Assembly (NCBI GenBank): GCA_009760855.2
Contig: WPIO01000069.1
Span: 1,016,501 to 1,080,500, forward strand
DNA: 64,000 nucleotides
Direction of reading: 5' to 3'
Source of the DNA: Cristatella mucedo
Lineage: Eukaryota; Bryozoa; Phylactolaemata; Cristatellidae
In this document: piece by piece, positions 12,396-21,993 of the stretch
Layout: the number at the start of each line of letters is the position of its first letter
How positions within the stretch are numbered: position 1 is the first letter of the stretch
Notes under the pieces: generated by a model
What the model was told of the DNA's origin: nothing
The model's database searches: none
Seen by the model: only the letters and a program-made list of their open reading frames with translations
Made by a program: the position numbers and the translations under genes

Positions 12396-13306
12396 TCATG
12401 GTACAGGCATTTCGTCTATATGTACAAATGTAAGTCGTGTGACATTCTTCTCTTTATCAACAATGACAGCTTGGTTATCAATTAAGCCGCAGCACCTTGC
12501 GTAGCCGTTGGTTCTCCAAAGTCGCCCCATGCTCTCCCAACAATAATTACCAGGATCAAATATAATTAGCTCGTGACTTATTTTGTTGCCTGTAGGTCCC
12601 AATCCATGAACGACGATCATGTTACGGTGTTCTAAAGTCGCTGCAATATCAACTGATGCTAAGGTGTAACCTGCTTCCACTTCTTGACAGGTATTCTTAA
12701 GAGTTTCAAAAAAATAAATACGAAAGGCAGTTCTGCTCCCGCGTGTTGAGATAAATATGATCATGTAATTCTGCCATCCGACGATTGACGTATTTTCTAT
12801 AGCCGCAGTAATCTGAGTAAGCTTCGAACGGAACATCCAAGTCATTGTCTCGAGGTTAAGCGAATACACAGACGAATCGGGAAATAGTGTGAACACGGAA
12901 TCGCCAACCAAGCAGACTTTGTACAAGAACAAGTGCGATGGAGGAATGTCTCCTCTAGTTCTAACCCGAGACCAAGAGCAGGATTCCACATCAAATCTAC
13001 ATGGTGCGTCATTTCTGGATGATTTATCTAAGTGGTCACTAAAAAGTGCACATGATTCAGGTGAACAAAATAAGTGCAGTAATATCTGAGATCCGGAATG
13101 TCCTCGGAAGACGAAGCGCCAGTAGCCAGTACGTCGGACCAGCGATATGTGTCCATATCAAACATCCTCACACTGGCATGTCTTTGGCGATCAAGAAAAT
13201 TTCCTGAATAGCCAAAAGAGTAAATCGCTCGTCCAACCCTGATGAAGTATTTGTTAGTGTGTAGCCATTCAAATCCACGTGGGATTCGATGAAAGTAACG
13301 CTGCAT
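12396..13306 (-). pseudogene. Kelch-repeat protein, KLHDC3-like, one frameshift
   Basis: The reading frame starts at ATG 13,306 and runs to 13,046. A second frame continues from about 13,041 to a stop at 12,396; together they make about 300 codons, against roughly 380 for KLHDC3. The N-terminus has the kelch-type VGRAIYSFGYSG. At least four blades share a hydrophobic-D/N-x(4-5)-W pattern: VRMFDMDTYRW, CRFDVESCSW, VYSLNLETMTW and LIIFDPGNYCW. WSRVRTRGDIPPSH followed by VCLVGDSVFTL is typical of KLHDC3 blades. Kelch propellers are protein-interaction domains, and KLHDC3 is a CUL2 substrate receptor. The frames meet at an A5 run (13,041-13,045), where a one-base indel would explain the break. 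It lacks introns, so it may be a retrocopy, a young pseudogene, or a real gene carrying an assembly error. Confidence 0.75.
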
Positions 13307-13519
13307 CGTGAGCTTGTAAGCCTGCGACCGGGTAGTCAGCCAGTTATGTTGTATTTGCAGTCTGACAAGTTAGGTTTCGAAAAGCGTATTATCCAAACAC
13401 AGTACAGTTGATCCAACCTGCCGAAAAGAACAATTTTTTCAATAATGATACTGCCATCATTAGGCCAACCTCATACTTTATAGTTCCTCGGCTATCTAAA
13501 AATCCAACATCTAGCTTCG

Positions 13520-14238
13520 TTTACCCTTGCATCATGTATTTGCGACATCCCATCATGACTTCTGTAACTCACAGCTTGCTGGCCTACCTGCATGTGCAAT
13601 CAGGCGCTTACGGCTGGTGCAAAACTCTCGAGCAAGGCTTGTCTGTTGTAACCGTAGAAGTTGCCACATCACACCACTTATCGCCAACATGCACTGGCTA
13701 CGGGTCAAGCAACCGATCGAGTCAAAGGTTTTTTCGCTCACTTTTAGGTCACTTCATTCTTTGGCAACAGCCTACCTGTCAGATCTACGGCCCCACCAAA
13801 CCAACCATAGTACAAACCGCTTTTCGCAAACTAACTATTTACCAATACCTCGAACAAACCACAAATCCTTTGGAGAGCGAATTTAGTTCGTATGCTCCCA
13901 AAGCGTGGAACTCACTCCTGACTAGCGTCACGACATCGTCCTGACTTGACCACATTTAAAACAAAATTTAAAACGCACCTATTTATTCCAGTATTTAGTG
14001 TGTCCCTGTGATTTGTCCTTTATGTCCTTATGTGTGCTGACAGTGTTGCATTTTGCCAACAACCACACTGACATGCCGACCCAGTGCATGTCACCCCTAA
14101 CCATGTCATTTATGTTGTTTATCCAGCATGCTACCACTAATCATTCGATCGTGTTGTTTGCTTTGCAGCAAATGTAAAGCGCCTAGAAAAAGATTGAGTT
14201 CTCCGAGGGCGCTTTATCAAGTGTATTATTATTAGTAT
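13520..14238 (+). repeat. LINE-A copy, RT C-terminus to tail
   Basis: Plus strand: the region equivalent to [30 protein letters not shown] is split between two frames at 13,527-13,886. The 3' UTR and hairpin follow (AAAGCGCCTAGAAAAAGATT with GGGCGCTTT), ending in an ATT tail near 14,235. It begins about 200 bp upstream of the kelch start codon, on the opposite strand. Confidence 0.87.
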
Positions 14239-14239
14239 T

Positions 14240-14900
14240 GCTTCCGGGTATCAAAAGCAACCAAAATCACTAATTTCTCAAGCATTTTCAAAAATCATCA
14301 CTCACTGAATAGGCATAATAATACATACGACCTACAAATTAATTCCTTCTGAAATTCTATGAAATCAAAAGCTCGAGAAGTAAATATGTCATTTTGTTCT
14401 TTGGCTTTGAGCAAGATATTAATTCGCACAACTAGGTAATCGTATTGTCTACAACACTGCATCTATGGCAAGCCAAAAATGAGCGAGAGGGCCTGGCTGG
14501 TCATGTGATAACCAAGTTCTAGTTAGGTTATTACCAATATATTCTAGCAAAACCAGGTCTTTCTTATATATGAACATATTGAATGACCTGTTCATAAGCC
14601 AGGAATGCTTAAATTAACCTTATAGCATTTCCTTAGTGGCTACCTGTGAATATCTTTCCCTCCATTAAATGATCATTCAGATCGTTCACTAGCTTGTTTA
14701 CTAAAGATATCAAAAAGTCTTGTCATCTGTCTGACAGATAAATTACCTTTTATAATCTTCGCTACTTGGTTAATTACTTGTCTTATTTTCACTTCTTTAA
14801 CTTAAAGTAATTGCAATCGCATACTTTATCTCCGTCTATTACTAAACAAATGCAAAAGGGACTGTGTGGGTGTTGCTGTTACCTTGAGGAGTTTTCTTTA
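14240..14900. other. AT-rich unassigned stretch
   Basis: No gene or repeat recognised. Confidence 0.5.
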
Positions 14901-14902
14901 GC

Positions 14903-15055
14903 TTGTTTGGCTGAGTGATTATGGTGATTGCCCTGATCGAGGTATGGCCGGGGTCGCAAGTTCGAGCCCTGTGGTATGTGTGAAGTTCCTGAACAGAGAC
15001 TTAGTTGTCTTGTGGTGATATATAAATGAATTGTATTATTTTATATTATTGACTC
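14903..15055 (+). repeat. SINE-1 copy (tRNA-derived)
   Basis: The tRNA-like head has an A box (TTGGCTGAGTGATTATGG) and B box (GCAAGTTCGAGCCCTG). It is followed by a tail related to the LINE-A hairpin (AAGTTCCTGAACAGAGACTT, GATATATAAATGAATTG) and an AT-rich end. Spacing suits an internal pol III promoter. The head does not fold as an intact tRNA. Confidence 0.8.
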
Positions 15056-15435
15056 GGTCAAAATCATAATGGTTTTCAGTGCGAATGCGCTGGCAGACAG
15101 ACTTCATCTCGAACAGCAAAGACAAATTCAGAAGAACACCTGAGTCAGAGGGTCAGTTTAGGACCTGATTAGCGTGAAAGTAAGAACTCAGACAGGCTGG
15201 AAAGAATGTGCTACATTTTGCAGCTGCACTGACGGCGCGGTGACTTAATTAGTGTGGAAGTGAGTTCCTCAGTCAGGCATCTGAATAGCGATATCTTCAG
15301 TCGTGTATTGCTTTTCCTGTTGCAAATGAGAGAGCGAATGTTAGTACATATATAGAGGGCTGCATACAATAATAAGACGAGGCAGACGCAAACGTTCAGC
15401 ACAGTATGAAGACGCCAATCCATGGCGGGTCTTAT

Positions 15436-16045
15436 AACAATAATAAGAATAATAATACACTTAATAAAGCACCCTCAGTTAACTCAATTTTTTTCTATGC
15501 ACTTTACATTTGCTGCATAGAAAGCAAGATCGAATGGTGGGAGGTGGAATGCTCACTAAACAAAAATAATAACGTGTTTAGGGGTAACATGCACAGAGGT
15601 AACATGCAAGCTGGTTAGTGGCAGCATGTATCGGCGTCAGCAGGCATAAGCACATAAAGGGCGAATCACAGGGATCCTTTAAATGCGGTCCTAAATAGGT
15701 GTGTTTTAAGCTCTTTTTTAATGTGGTCAAGTCAGGGAATGTTGTGACACAAGTCTGTAGTGAGTTCTAGGCTTTGGGAGCATAGGAACTAAAGGCACGG
15801 TCTACAAAGGATTTGAGGTTTGTACGAGGTTTAAGCAAATAGTGAGATTCCACAAAGTGGCCGGTACAATGCTTAGTCCAATAAGGGAGTAGATCTGATA
15901 ATTAGGCTGGAGCTAAAGAATGAAGGGACCTAAGAGTGAGTGCCAAGACCTTGAATTCGATGCGTTGCTTAACTAGAAGCCAGTGCGGCCGGCGAGAAGT
16001 AGTTCAATGAGGCAACTGCGACACTCACGACAGACACGCCTTGTG
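15436..16045 (-). repeat. LINE-A copy, 5'-truncated
   Basis: Minus strand: tail (AATAATAAGAATAATAATAC), hairpin (AAAGCACC...), 3' UTR and the RT C-terminal block up to about 16,045, with many frameshifts. Confidence 0.85.
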
Positions 16046-16107
16046 GATCAAAGTAAGACGCTTGCTCTGTATTGGTAGACAGACTACAAACCCTCGATGC
16101 TCTTTAA

Positions 16108-16225
16108 TGATAATAATAAGAAGAATAAGAAGAAGAATGCACTTTACAAAGCGCCGTCAGAGAACTCAATCTCTTTCTAGGCGCTTTACATTTGCTACAA
16201 AGGGAAATGCAATTGACTTTTCAGT
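16108..16225 (-). repeat. LINE-A 3' tail fragment
   Basis: A second tail unit: AATAATAAGAAGAATAAG microsatellite, hairpin (GCGCCGTCAGAG... GGCGCTTTACATTTGCT) and the first bases of the 3' UTR. It is truncated after about 115 bp. Confidence 0.8.
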
Positions 16226-16660
16226 AACGATGCTCTTTCAGCAAAGGAGACACGTAGCTGTTTCAGGGAATTTTTTTATTAGCCCTGCAGTAACCTTCGC
16301 CTTCAGCTGGTGTGGCTTAACGGTATTTTTACATGACCCACTCATAACGGAATCGCAATAATCCAGCCGTAGACTGACAACCGGTCGAGTTTACAGCACC
16401 CCACCGCGGTGGGCAGCCCCTAGTCTTAGATATGGATCGTACGCGATGGCTTGGTGTCAAAGCAGTCTCCTTGAAGTAGCTTTGAAACTATAACCTGATA
16501 ATGTTTTTTATAAAGTTAAATTTATATTTTGAGCACGTGATGACGGTCGCCCAACAAAGAACACTAGCTGTTTGTCTGGCCGCTCGATCGTAGTGTCCTT
16601 TGAGCAGCAGCTCGGTGTTATCATCATGTAGTTCAAAAATATTGGCCAGAATATGACGTA
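16226..16660 (-). repeat. LINE-B fragment, degenerate
   Basis: Minus-strand similarity to the LINE-B RT C-terminal and palm region at 38.59-39.02 kb: the GCAAAGGAGACACG block, the CGCAATAATCCAGCC block and the AGCAGCTCGGTGTTATCATC block. It is interrupted by a GC-rich segment near 16,390-16,440. Confidence 0.55.
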
Positions 16661-17039
16661 AACTTTCTGCTACACACCAGGTTAATTGGCTGGTGAAACA
16701 GATTCCGATGATTAAATTAAAAAATACGGCCCTATATTGTCAGGCTATAAGTCAGGGCCGACCAAATGGGCGCAACACAATTTAGAATTGCAAAGGACCG
16801 AGAAAGATCCTTGGTGAAAGCAAACGTGACTGTTTTGCTGTACCAGAAATCACTAACTACTACCTGACTCAAATTTAACTCAATCAGACAAGTACAATTT
16901 GAACCGACTTGTGGTTACAGTACGGTGATTTAAATTTGCTCGGTTGTGCACTGTGCTTAACAGTTTTGTCGGATGGCCAAGAGGTAATAGTAGACTTATA
17001 AACTGAAGCCAGCACAGTCATGAGAGGAATGCAAATGCC

Positions 17040-17195
17040 GAGCTGGTTTGGTCTAGCGGTTAAGGTACTCGCCCCGACCAAGGACTGACTGAGGTCGTGG
17101 GCTCGAGCCCCGAGGCATATGTGAAGCGCCTGAATAGAGATTAAGTTATCTTGGGGCGCTATATAAATGAATTTTATTTATTTATTTATTTACAA
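17040..17195 (+). repeat. SINE-1 copy (best preserved)
   Basis: Head with A box TTGGTCTAGCGGTTAAGG and B box GGTCGTGGGCTCGAGCCCCG. The tail AGCGCCTGAATAGAGATTAA pairs with GGGGCGCTATATAAATG, followed by a TTTA microsatellite. The tail is structurally the same hairpin as LINE-A's 3' end. Confidence 0.9.
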
Positions 17196-17439
17196 ATAAG
17201 AACCTGCTAGAAAAGAAGCTAAAGGGAAACGGCGTGCGTGTTCTCGCTAGAAACAATGTGCCGTAGATCAAACATAAGAGGCTGCTGATGAATGCTGTGC
17301 TGCAGCTAAAGCTGAAAAGCCTGGGTTTCATCGCCAGCCGCATCATGCCGGAGAAACTGAGGAAGGAGCAGGAGTACGGTGGAGTTCTCTATTCCAAATT
17401 CTCCGTTCATAATTGAACGGCCGAGACACTGAGAGAAAA

Positions 17440-17620
17440 AAGTCTCTAGCTAATTAAACTGTATAACATAAATTAATTTGCATAACAACAGATGAGCCTC
17501 AAGGGACATCACCTTTGCTTGCAGTAGGCAACGCAGTATCGCCTGCTGGGACTCGAACCCACTATCTCAGTCACAAAAGAGTGAGCACCTGACCTCTGGG
17601 CCGAGACCCAGCAGTAACTA
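17440..17620 (-). repeat. SINE-2 copy
   Basis: Reading the minus strand: A-box region TGGGTCTCGGCCCAGAGG, B-box GTGGGTTCGAGTCCCAGC, then GCGATACTGCGTTGCCTACTG, and a decayed 3' domain ending near 17,445 (AATTAG). Confidence 0.75.
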
Positions 17621-18329
17621 ATGCAAATTTTAAAATGGTCAGCTCGTCCGTGTCCCGTACAAGCAACTCAGTGCTTATTGGTTGCCCATTGCTGACGAAT
17701 AAATTTCGTAAAATTATAAATGCATTATCGCTTTCTAAGAAAACGATTAAATAAAATTGCATTCTTTCAATATAGACTGTTTATTAATAAGAACTCGAGG
17801 TTTGACCCACAGTGCGGCTGGCTTACCATGTCAGGTGACGTGCCTTCCCAAGCAAAGGTGACGTTTTTACATGATTTTTCCAGGTGCAGACTAATTTCCA
17901 TTAAAAACCTGTGGTTTCCTCTTACCATTAATGACGGGCGAATTTTTACAGTGAATTGGGAACAAAAGAAGCAGCAAAGCGAGCATATAATCAGCTAGCC
18001 AGTCGCAGACAGCAACGATAGAAACAAGCAACGAAGAAAGCCACTCAACGCCACCATGTTAATAGTCATCCGTAACGTCGCATAAGACAAACTCTGCAAA
18101 GGGCAAAAAAGAATGACTAAAAAAGAAGCCTGGGAGCTTCGTGCTGTAAAATCTCAGCGAATTCACCTCTTATGACAAATGTCAAAAACAGAAAGAGACT
18201 GTGCTGAAGGTTAAAGCACTAGAAAAACCCAGGTCAGTTGAGCACGTAAGGCCAAGGTGAGCCCTCAAACCCCCAAAACCCCCAATTTCATTGGCGTACT
18301 GCTATTTCTCTTCATTTTCCCATGGTTAG

Positions 18330-18500
18330 AAGCTAGAATAGCATAAAATACAATAACAAAGCATTTTTACAGCATCCTAAGAGAGCTTAATCTCTATCCA
18401 GTCTTCTCTCCATGCGTCTTTCGTATCCAGCCGGGCTCGAGCCCTCGACTCGCGAATGGGGAATGCTTATGCGCCAAAACGAGGCGGCATCAAGTCCTCC
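18330..18500 (-). repeat. SINE-1 copy, degenerate
   Basis: On the minus strand a B box (CGAGGGCTCGAGCCCGGC) precedes a LINE-A-like tail (TGGATAGAGATTAAGCTCTC). The layout matches the SINE-1 copy at 45.24-45.42 kb. The A box is poorly preserved. Confidence 0.6.
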
Positions 18501-19365
18501 GCATGCAACTACAGCATAATTAAATAAATATTATTGCTCGGTCATTGCAAGTGTTTGACTAAGGAAACAGTATCTTCTTCAAAATGGAAGCCAGACAAGT
18601 CTTTCTGCTCAAGTCTTCTACATATCGCAGTATAATTAAACAAGCACAACTGGGCCTTAATTGTTGAACTTTGCTGTTTCCTGCATAAAATTTCCCTAAC
18701 AAAGAGTCATATAAATAGGCTAGGTTTACGTTACACATTATGAAAGACAATCGGGTAATTACTGTACTTGATATTTATACTCACGACGTAGAGCTTGCTT
18801 CCTTCGCAGCAAACAGGTGTAATCAGTAGTAACAGTGCTCGAAGCTTTACGTATTTGGTTTCTAGAGATACAGCTAGCCGACACTCCCAGCTGTGAGTAA
18901 CGATAGAATGGCCACGATTTATAAAAGCTATCCACGACAACCACGTGGCTTGTTTAATGCCATGACGTAATGCTACCATAGGAGAATCTTAGAAACGTAG
19001 CCGTCAAAGTTGACAGTAGAATAAACCGAAAATTTATTCCGTCAAGAAAAACCAAATTTTAAGTTTTTTTTGAGAGTCAAAGTATTACCGAACGGTAGTT
19101 TTGGTGATGTTTCAATAAGCACTTCCAATGTCAGCAGCGTCAAACTGCACGGTAAGTAGGCTGTAGGTTTTGTAACTGGAACCCTGGCTGACGCAGCATT
19201 CTAAAGTTACATACGAGTCTAGACCTCAATTTCTGGTATTCTTATGGTATTAAAAATGACAGAAGACTTTGTATTAGCGATACTGTTACGCAATTTCTTT
19301 ACGCAATTTTAATAATTACCACTCTTAGTTGTAAATTAAATAAACTCTACAAATATCATATATAT
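18501..19365. other. AT-rich unassigned stretch
   Basis: No gene recognised. Several short overlapping ORFs on the minus strand carry no motif. Confidence 0.5.
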
Positions 19366-19371
19366 CCATCC

Positions 19372-19520
19372 ATGTGTGTGTATGTGCGTGCGTGCGCGTG
19401 CGTGCGCGTGCGTGTGCCTGCGCGCGAGCGCGCGCCTGCGTGCGCGTGCTCCTGCGTGCGTGCGCGTGCGTTCGCCTGCGCGTGCGTGCGCCTGCGTGCC
19501 CTGCGTGTCTGTGTGTGCAT
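19372..19520. repeat. Imperfect (GTGCGT)n microsatellite
   Basis: Alternating purine-pyrimidine run made of GTGCGTGC, GCGCGAGC and GCGCCTGC variants over about 150 bp. Such sequence is potentially Z-DNA-forming. ORFs across it are compositional artefacts. Confidence 0.9.
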
Positions 19521-19599
19521 GCTCTCGGATGTGTGCGCATTAATTTACCTATAATATATCTATCTTGCATCTGATGCAATATAGTGTAATTTACTGCAA

Positions 19600-19700
19600 T
19601 TTATCTACCTATGTCTCTCCACAAACCCACAAAGACTATATGGTGTTACGCAGGAGAGTTTTGTGTAACCCAGTTACAGCCTAAGCAGCTTTCGGTAAGC
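19600..19700 (-). repeat. LINE-B 3' end fragment
   Basis: Matches the 3' terminal segment of LINE-B on the minus strand: the blocks TGTTACGCAGGAGAGTTTTG and CAGCCTAAGCAGCTTTCGGT, also seen at 38.1, 40.7 and 60.1 kb. Confidence 0.8.
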
Positions 19701-19702
19701 AT

Positions 19703-20004
19703 TCGGTAATGATAAATAATAATAGCAATGCAATTGATATACTGCCCTCTCGAGATACCAATCTCTTTGTAGGCGCTTTACATTTGCTGCAAAGGGAAAC
19801 GTGATTGAATGGTGAGTAATATCATGCTCAATAAACAACCAGAATAACAACGTTAGGGGTGACATGCACAGGGTCACCATACAAGTGTGGTTAGTGGCAG
19901 CATGCACAGTGTCAGCATGCATAAGCACATAAAGGACGAATCACAGGGACCCACTAAATGCTGCAATAAAAAGATGCGCTTTTAGTTCCTTTTTAAATGT
20001 GGAT
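19703..20004 (-). repeat. LINE-A 3' UTR fragment
   Basis: Tail, hairpin (GGCGCTTTACATTTGCTGC on plus) and 3' UTR in minus orientation, ending where a plus-strand RT fragment begins. Confidence 0.85.
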
Positions 20005-20292
20005 AATGCAAGATAAGGAAGGGTACGTCTTCTTGTTTTGCTCGATCTTTAGGCAGCTTTTGATACTATTGATCACCAAGCCCTTCTTGAACGCCTCTCA
20101 TGTCGCCTAGGAATCAATAGCACTGCATTGCAATGTTTCAGGTCCTATCTCAGTGGTAGACTCCAGAGTATTAATATGAATGGAGAATGGACGTGGATCA
20201 TCCGAGGAACCACTGAAATATGTAGTACCTCATGAATCTGTGCTTGGTCCCATTCTTTTCACAATTTATGCTCTCCCTCTTGCCGATATGAT
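20005..20292 (+). repeat. LINE-A RT palm fragment
   Basis: The plus strand encodes, with frameshifts, the palm segment: LLDL-like, [32 protein letters not shown] and the PL-ESVLGPILFTIYALPLADM region. At the codon where two other copies carry an in-frame TGA, this one has CTT. Confidence 0.8.
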
Positions 20293-20620
20293 TGCATGCA
20301 AGTGTGATTTGTGGCAGCAAGCACAATTTCAGCATGCATAAGCAATTAAAGAACAAATCATATGGACCCACTAAATGCTGTGATAAACAGATGCGTTTTT
20401 AGTTTCTTTTTAAATGTGGACAAGGCAGGAGATGTCGCGACAAGGATCGGGAGTGAGTTCAGAGCTTTGGGAGCATGCGAATTAAAGGCATGGTCTCCAA
20501 AGGATTTGAGGTTTGTGCAAGGTATAGATAAACAGATTCCGAAAAGCGGATGTTGCGATGCTTAGCCTATTGGGGCAATAGATTAGGTAGGTAGGCGGAA
20601 GCCAACGAATTGCACCGGGG
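20293..20620 (-). repeat. LINE-A 3' UTR and RT-end fragment
   Basis: A second minus-strand 3' UTR segment (GGACCCACTAAATGCTGTGA, then TTTGGGAGCATGCGAATTAA). The 19.70-20.62 kb block is therefore a mosaic of at least three fragments. Confidence 0.8.
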
Positions 20621-20969
20621 CAGCTCTCAGGTTAGCGGCGATATAGCCCCTGCCTTAGTGGGTCTGAATAGGGCACCTAGAGCAACCCGTAGCTGGCGGA
20701 CTAGCCAAGCAGAATTGGGTAGGGGACACATTAGTTAACAGGGAGTGGGAGCGAGATACCAGTCTGAAAGCTCCGCTCAGGTTAGAATAGAGCTTTAGTC
20801 AGACAAAGAGCGGTCAGGATGTAGACCGACTACTGTACTCCATTAGACAAACAGCGAAAGATGGCAAGCGCATGAGCCATCTAATAAATTACAGGCGAAA
20901 GGGAATAGACCGAGGACGGACACCAAGAGCTGAGTCCGACAAAGTAGCAGCCACCCTCAAGGTCAAGAG

Positions 20970-21018
<49 letters not shown>

Positions 21019-21178
21019 AGAAAGGGAGGGAGAGAGGGAGTGAGAGAGGGCGAGAGCGAGGGAGGGAGAGAGATGGAGGAAGAGAGAGAGAGAGGAAGAT
21101 AGAAAGAGAGAGAGAAAATGAGAGAGGGTAAGGGAGGAAAGAGGGAGGGAGAGAGAGAGAGAGTTAGGGAGAGCGAGG

Positions 21179-21240
<62 letters not shown>

Positions 21241-21590
21241 ACGAGAGTGGAACCTACGACGACGAATAGCTAAGTGCAACTTAGACTTTGCTGTTGTGTT
21301 CTGTCGGCTACTCAGCTAGCTGCTCGCCTTTGGGGTCGGAACATCGTTAGTGACGCAGGTTCGTGGTAGCTTATTATAGTCGGGCTTCGGGAGTTCGCTC
21401 AGTTAACTCCGTCGATCCGGTACGCGCCGCGTAAAGCTCTGGCACCGGCACCTAACCGTTACTAACAGGCCCAAAATAAACTGTTGCTTTCGGCAGCCAG
21501 TCGTGGCCGCTTGTGTCTTAACCGCGCTGCAGCGCTGCACTACACCGTCCACCGGTAGAGAACCGGGGGACGAATTTCTGCGCGGTTGCA
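20621..21590 (-). repeat. GC-rich repeat element, copy 1
   Basis: On the minus strand it aligns with 29.49-30.27 kb. Shared blocks include CGTCCCCCGGTTCTCT, GCTGCCGAAAGCAACAGTTT, GGAGTTAACTGAGCGAACTC, AAGTCTAAGTTGCACTTAGC and a TAGTCGGT-x2-ACATCCTGACCGC motif. An expanded GA tract (20,972-21,240) replaces a short pyrimidine-rich stretch in the other copy. It has no recognisable ORF and its class is unknown. An LTR or non-autonomous element is possible. Confidence 0.75.
20972..21240. repeat. (GA)n microsatellite, interrupted
   Basis: About 270 bp of GA dinucleotide with GGGA interruptions. Poly Glu-Arg and Leu-Ser ORFs here are artefacts of the repeat. Confidence 0.95.
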
Positions 21591-21593
21591 GAA

Positions 21594-21993
21594 TGAAGGA
21601 AGCTATAAGTGAATGACAAAATCTTAAAGTCGATTCATTGCTAGACTGTGAGCCAGTGCAGGTCAGCGACGAGTGGTGTGATGTGGCGACTGCTAGGTAC
21701 ACGACAGGCCGAGCTGCAGAGTGTTTCACCAGCTGTACGCGCCTGAGTGCACAGGCCGGTAGACTAGCAAGCAGCGAGTTACAGAGCTCAAGACGGGATG
21801 TTAAAATTCCATGGACCAATTAAGACGTGATATCCCTGTCTAAACAAGCACGGATTTTAGCAAAATTACGTAGCTGAAAGTAGGCAGACTTGACTGTGGA
21901 GCTGATGTGGTCATCTGATGAAAGTTCACTTTGGAACATGACACCAAGATTTCGTGGAGATTTGACAGGAGATATTGCGGCAGAGTCAATTTT
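21594..21993 (-). repeat. Older LINE-A copy, left part
   Basis: Minus-strand RT C-terminal segment (the region matching DFCNSLLASLPACALRRVQL, then SLDDHIS) ending at CAGAGTCAATTTT. The same element resumes at 24,421 after a 2.4 kb insertion. Confidence 0.85.

Noticed and set aside
14903-17195. Candidate tRNA genes from A and B boxes
   Set aside because: The heads do not form a full cloverleaf with acceptor stem and anticodon arm, and they are followed by LINE-like tails, so they are SINEs.
19325-19579. Arg/His/Ala and Cys/Val-rich reading frames
   Set aside because: Translations of a GTGCGT microsatellite.
20881-21279. Long Ser/Leu and Glu/Arg reading frames
   Set aside because: They are translations of a GA microsatellite. 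The same applies to 35.7-36.3 kb and 36.7-37.0 kb.
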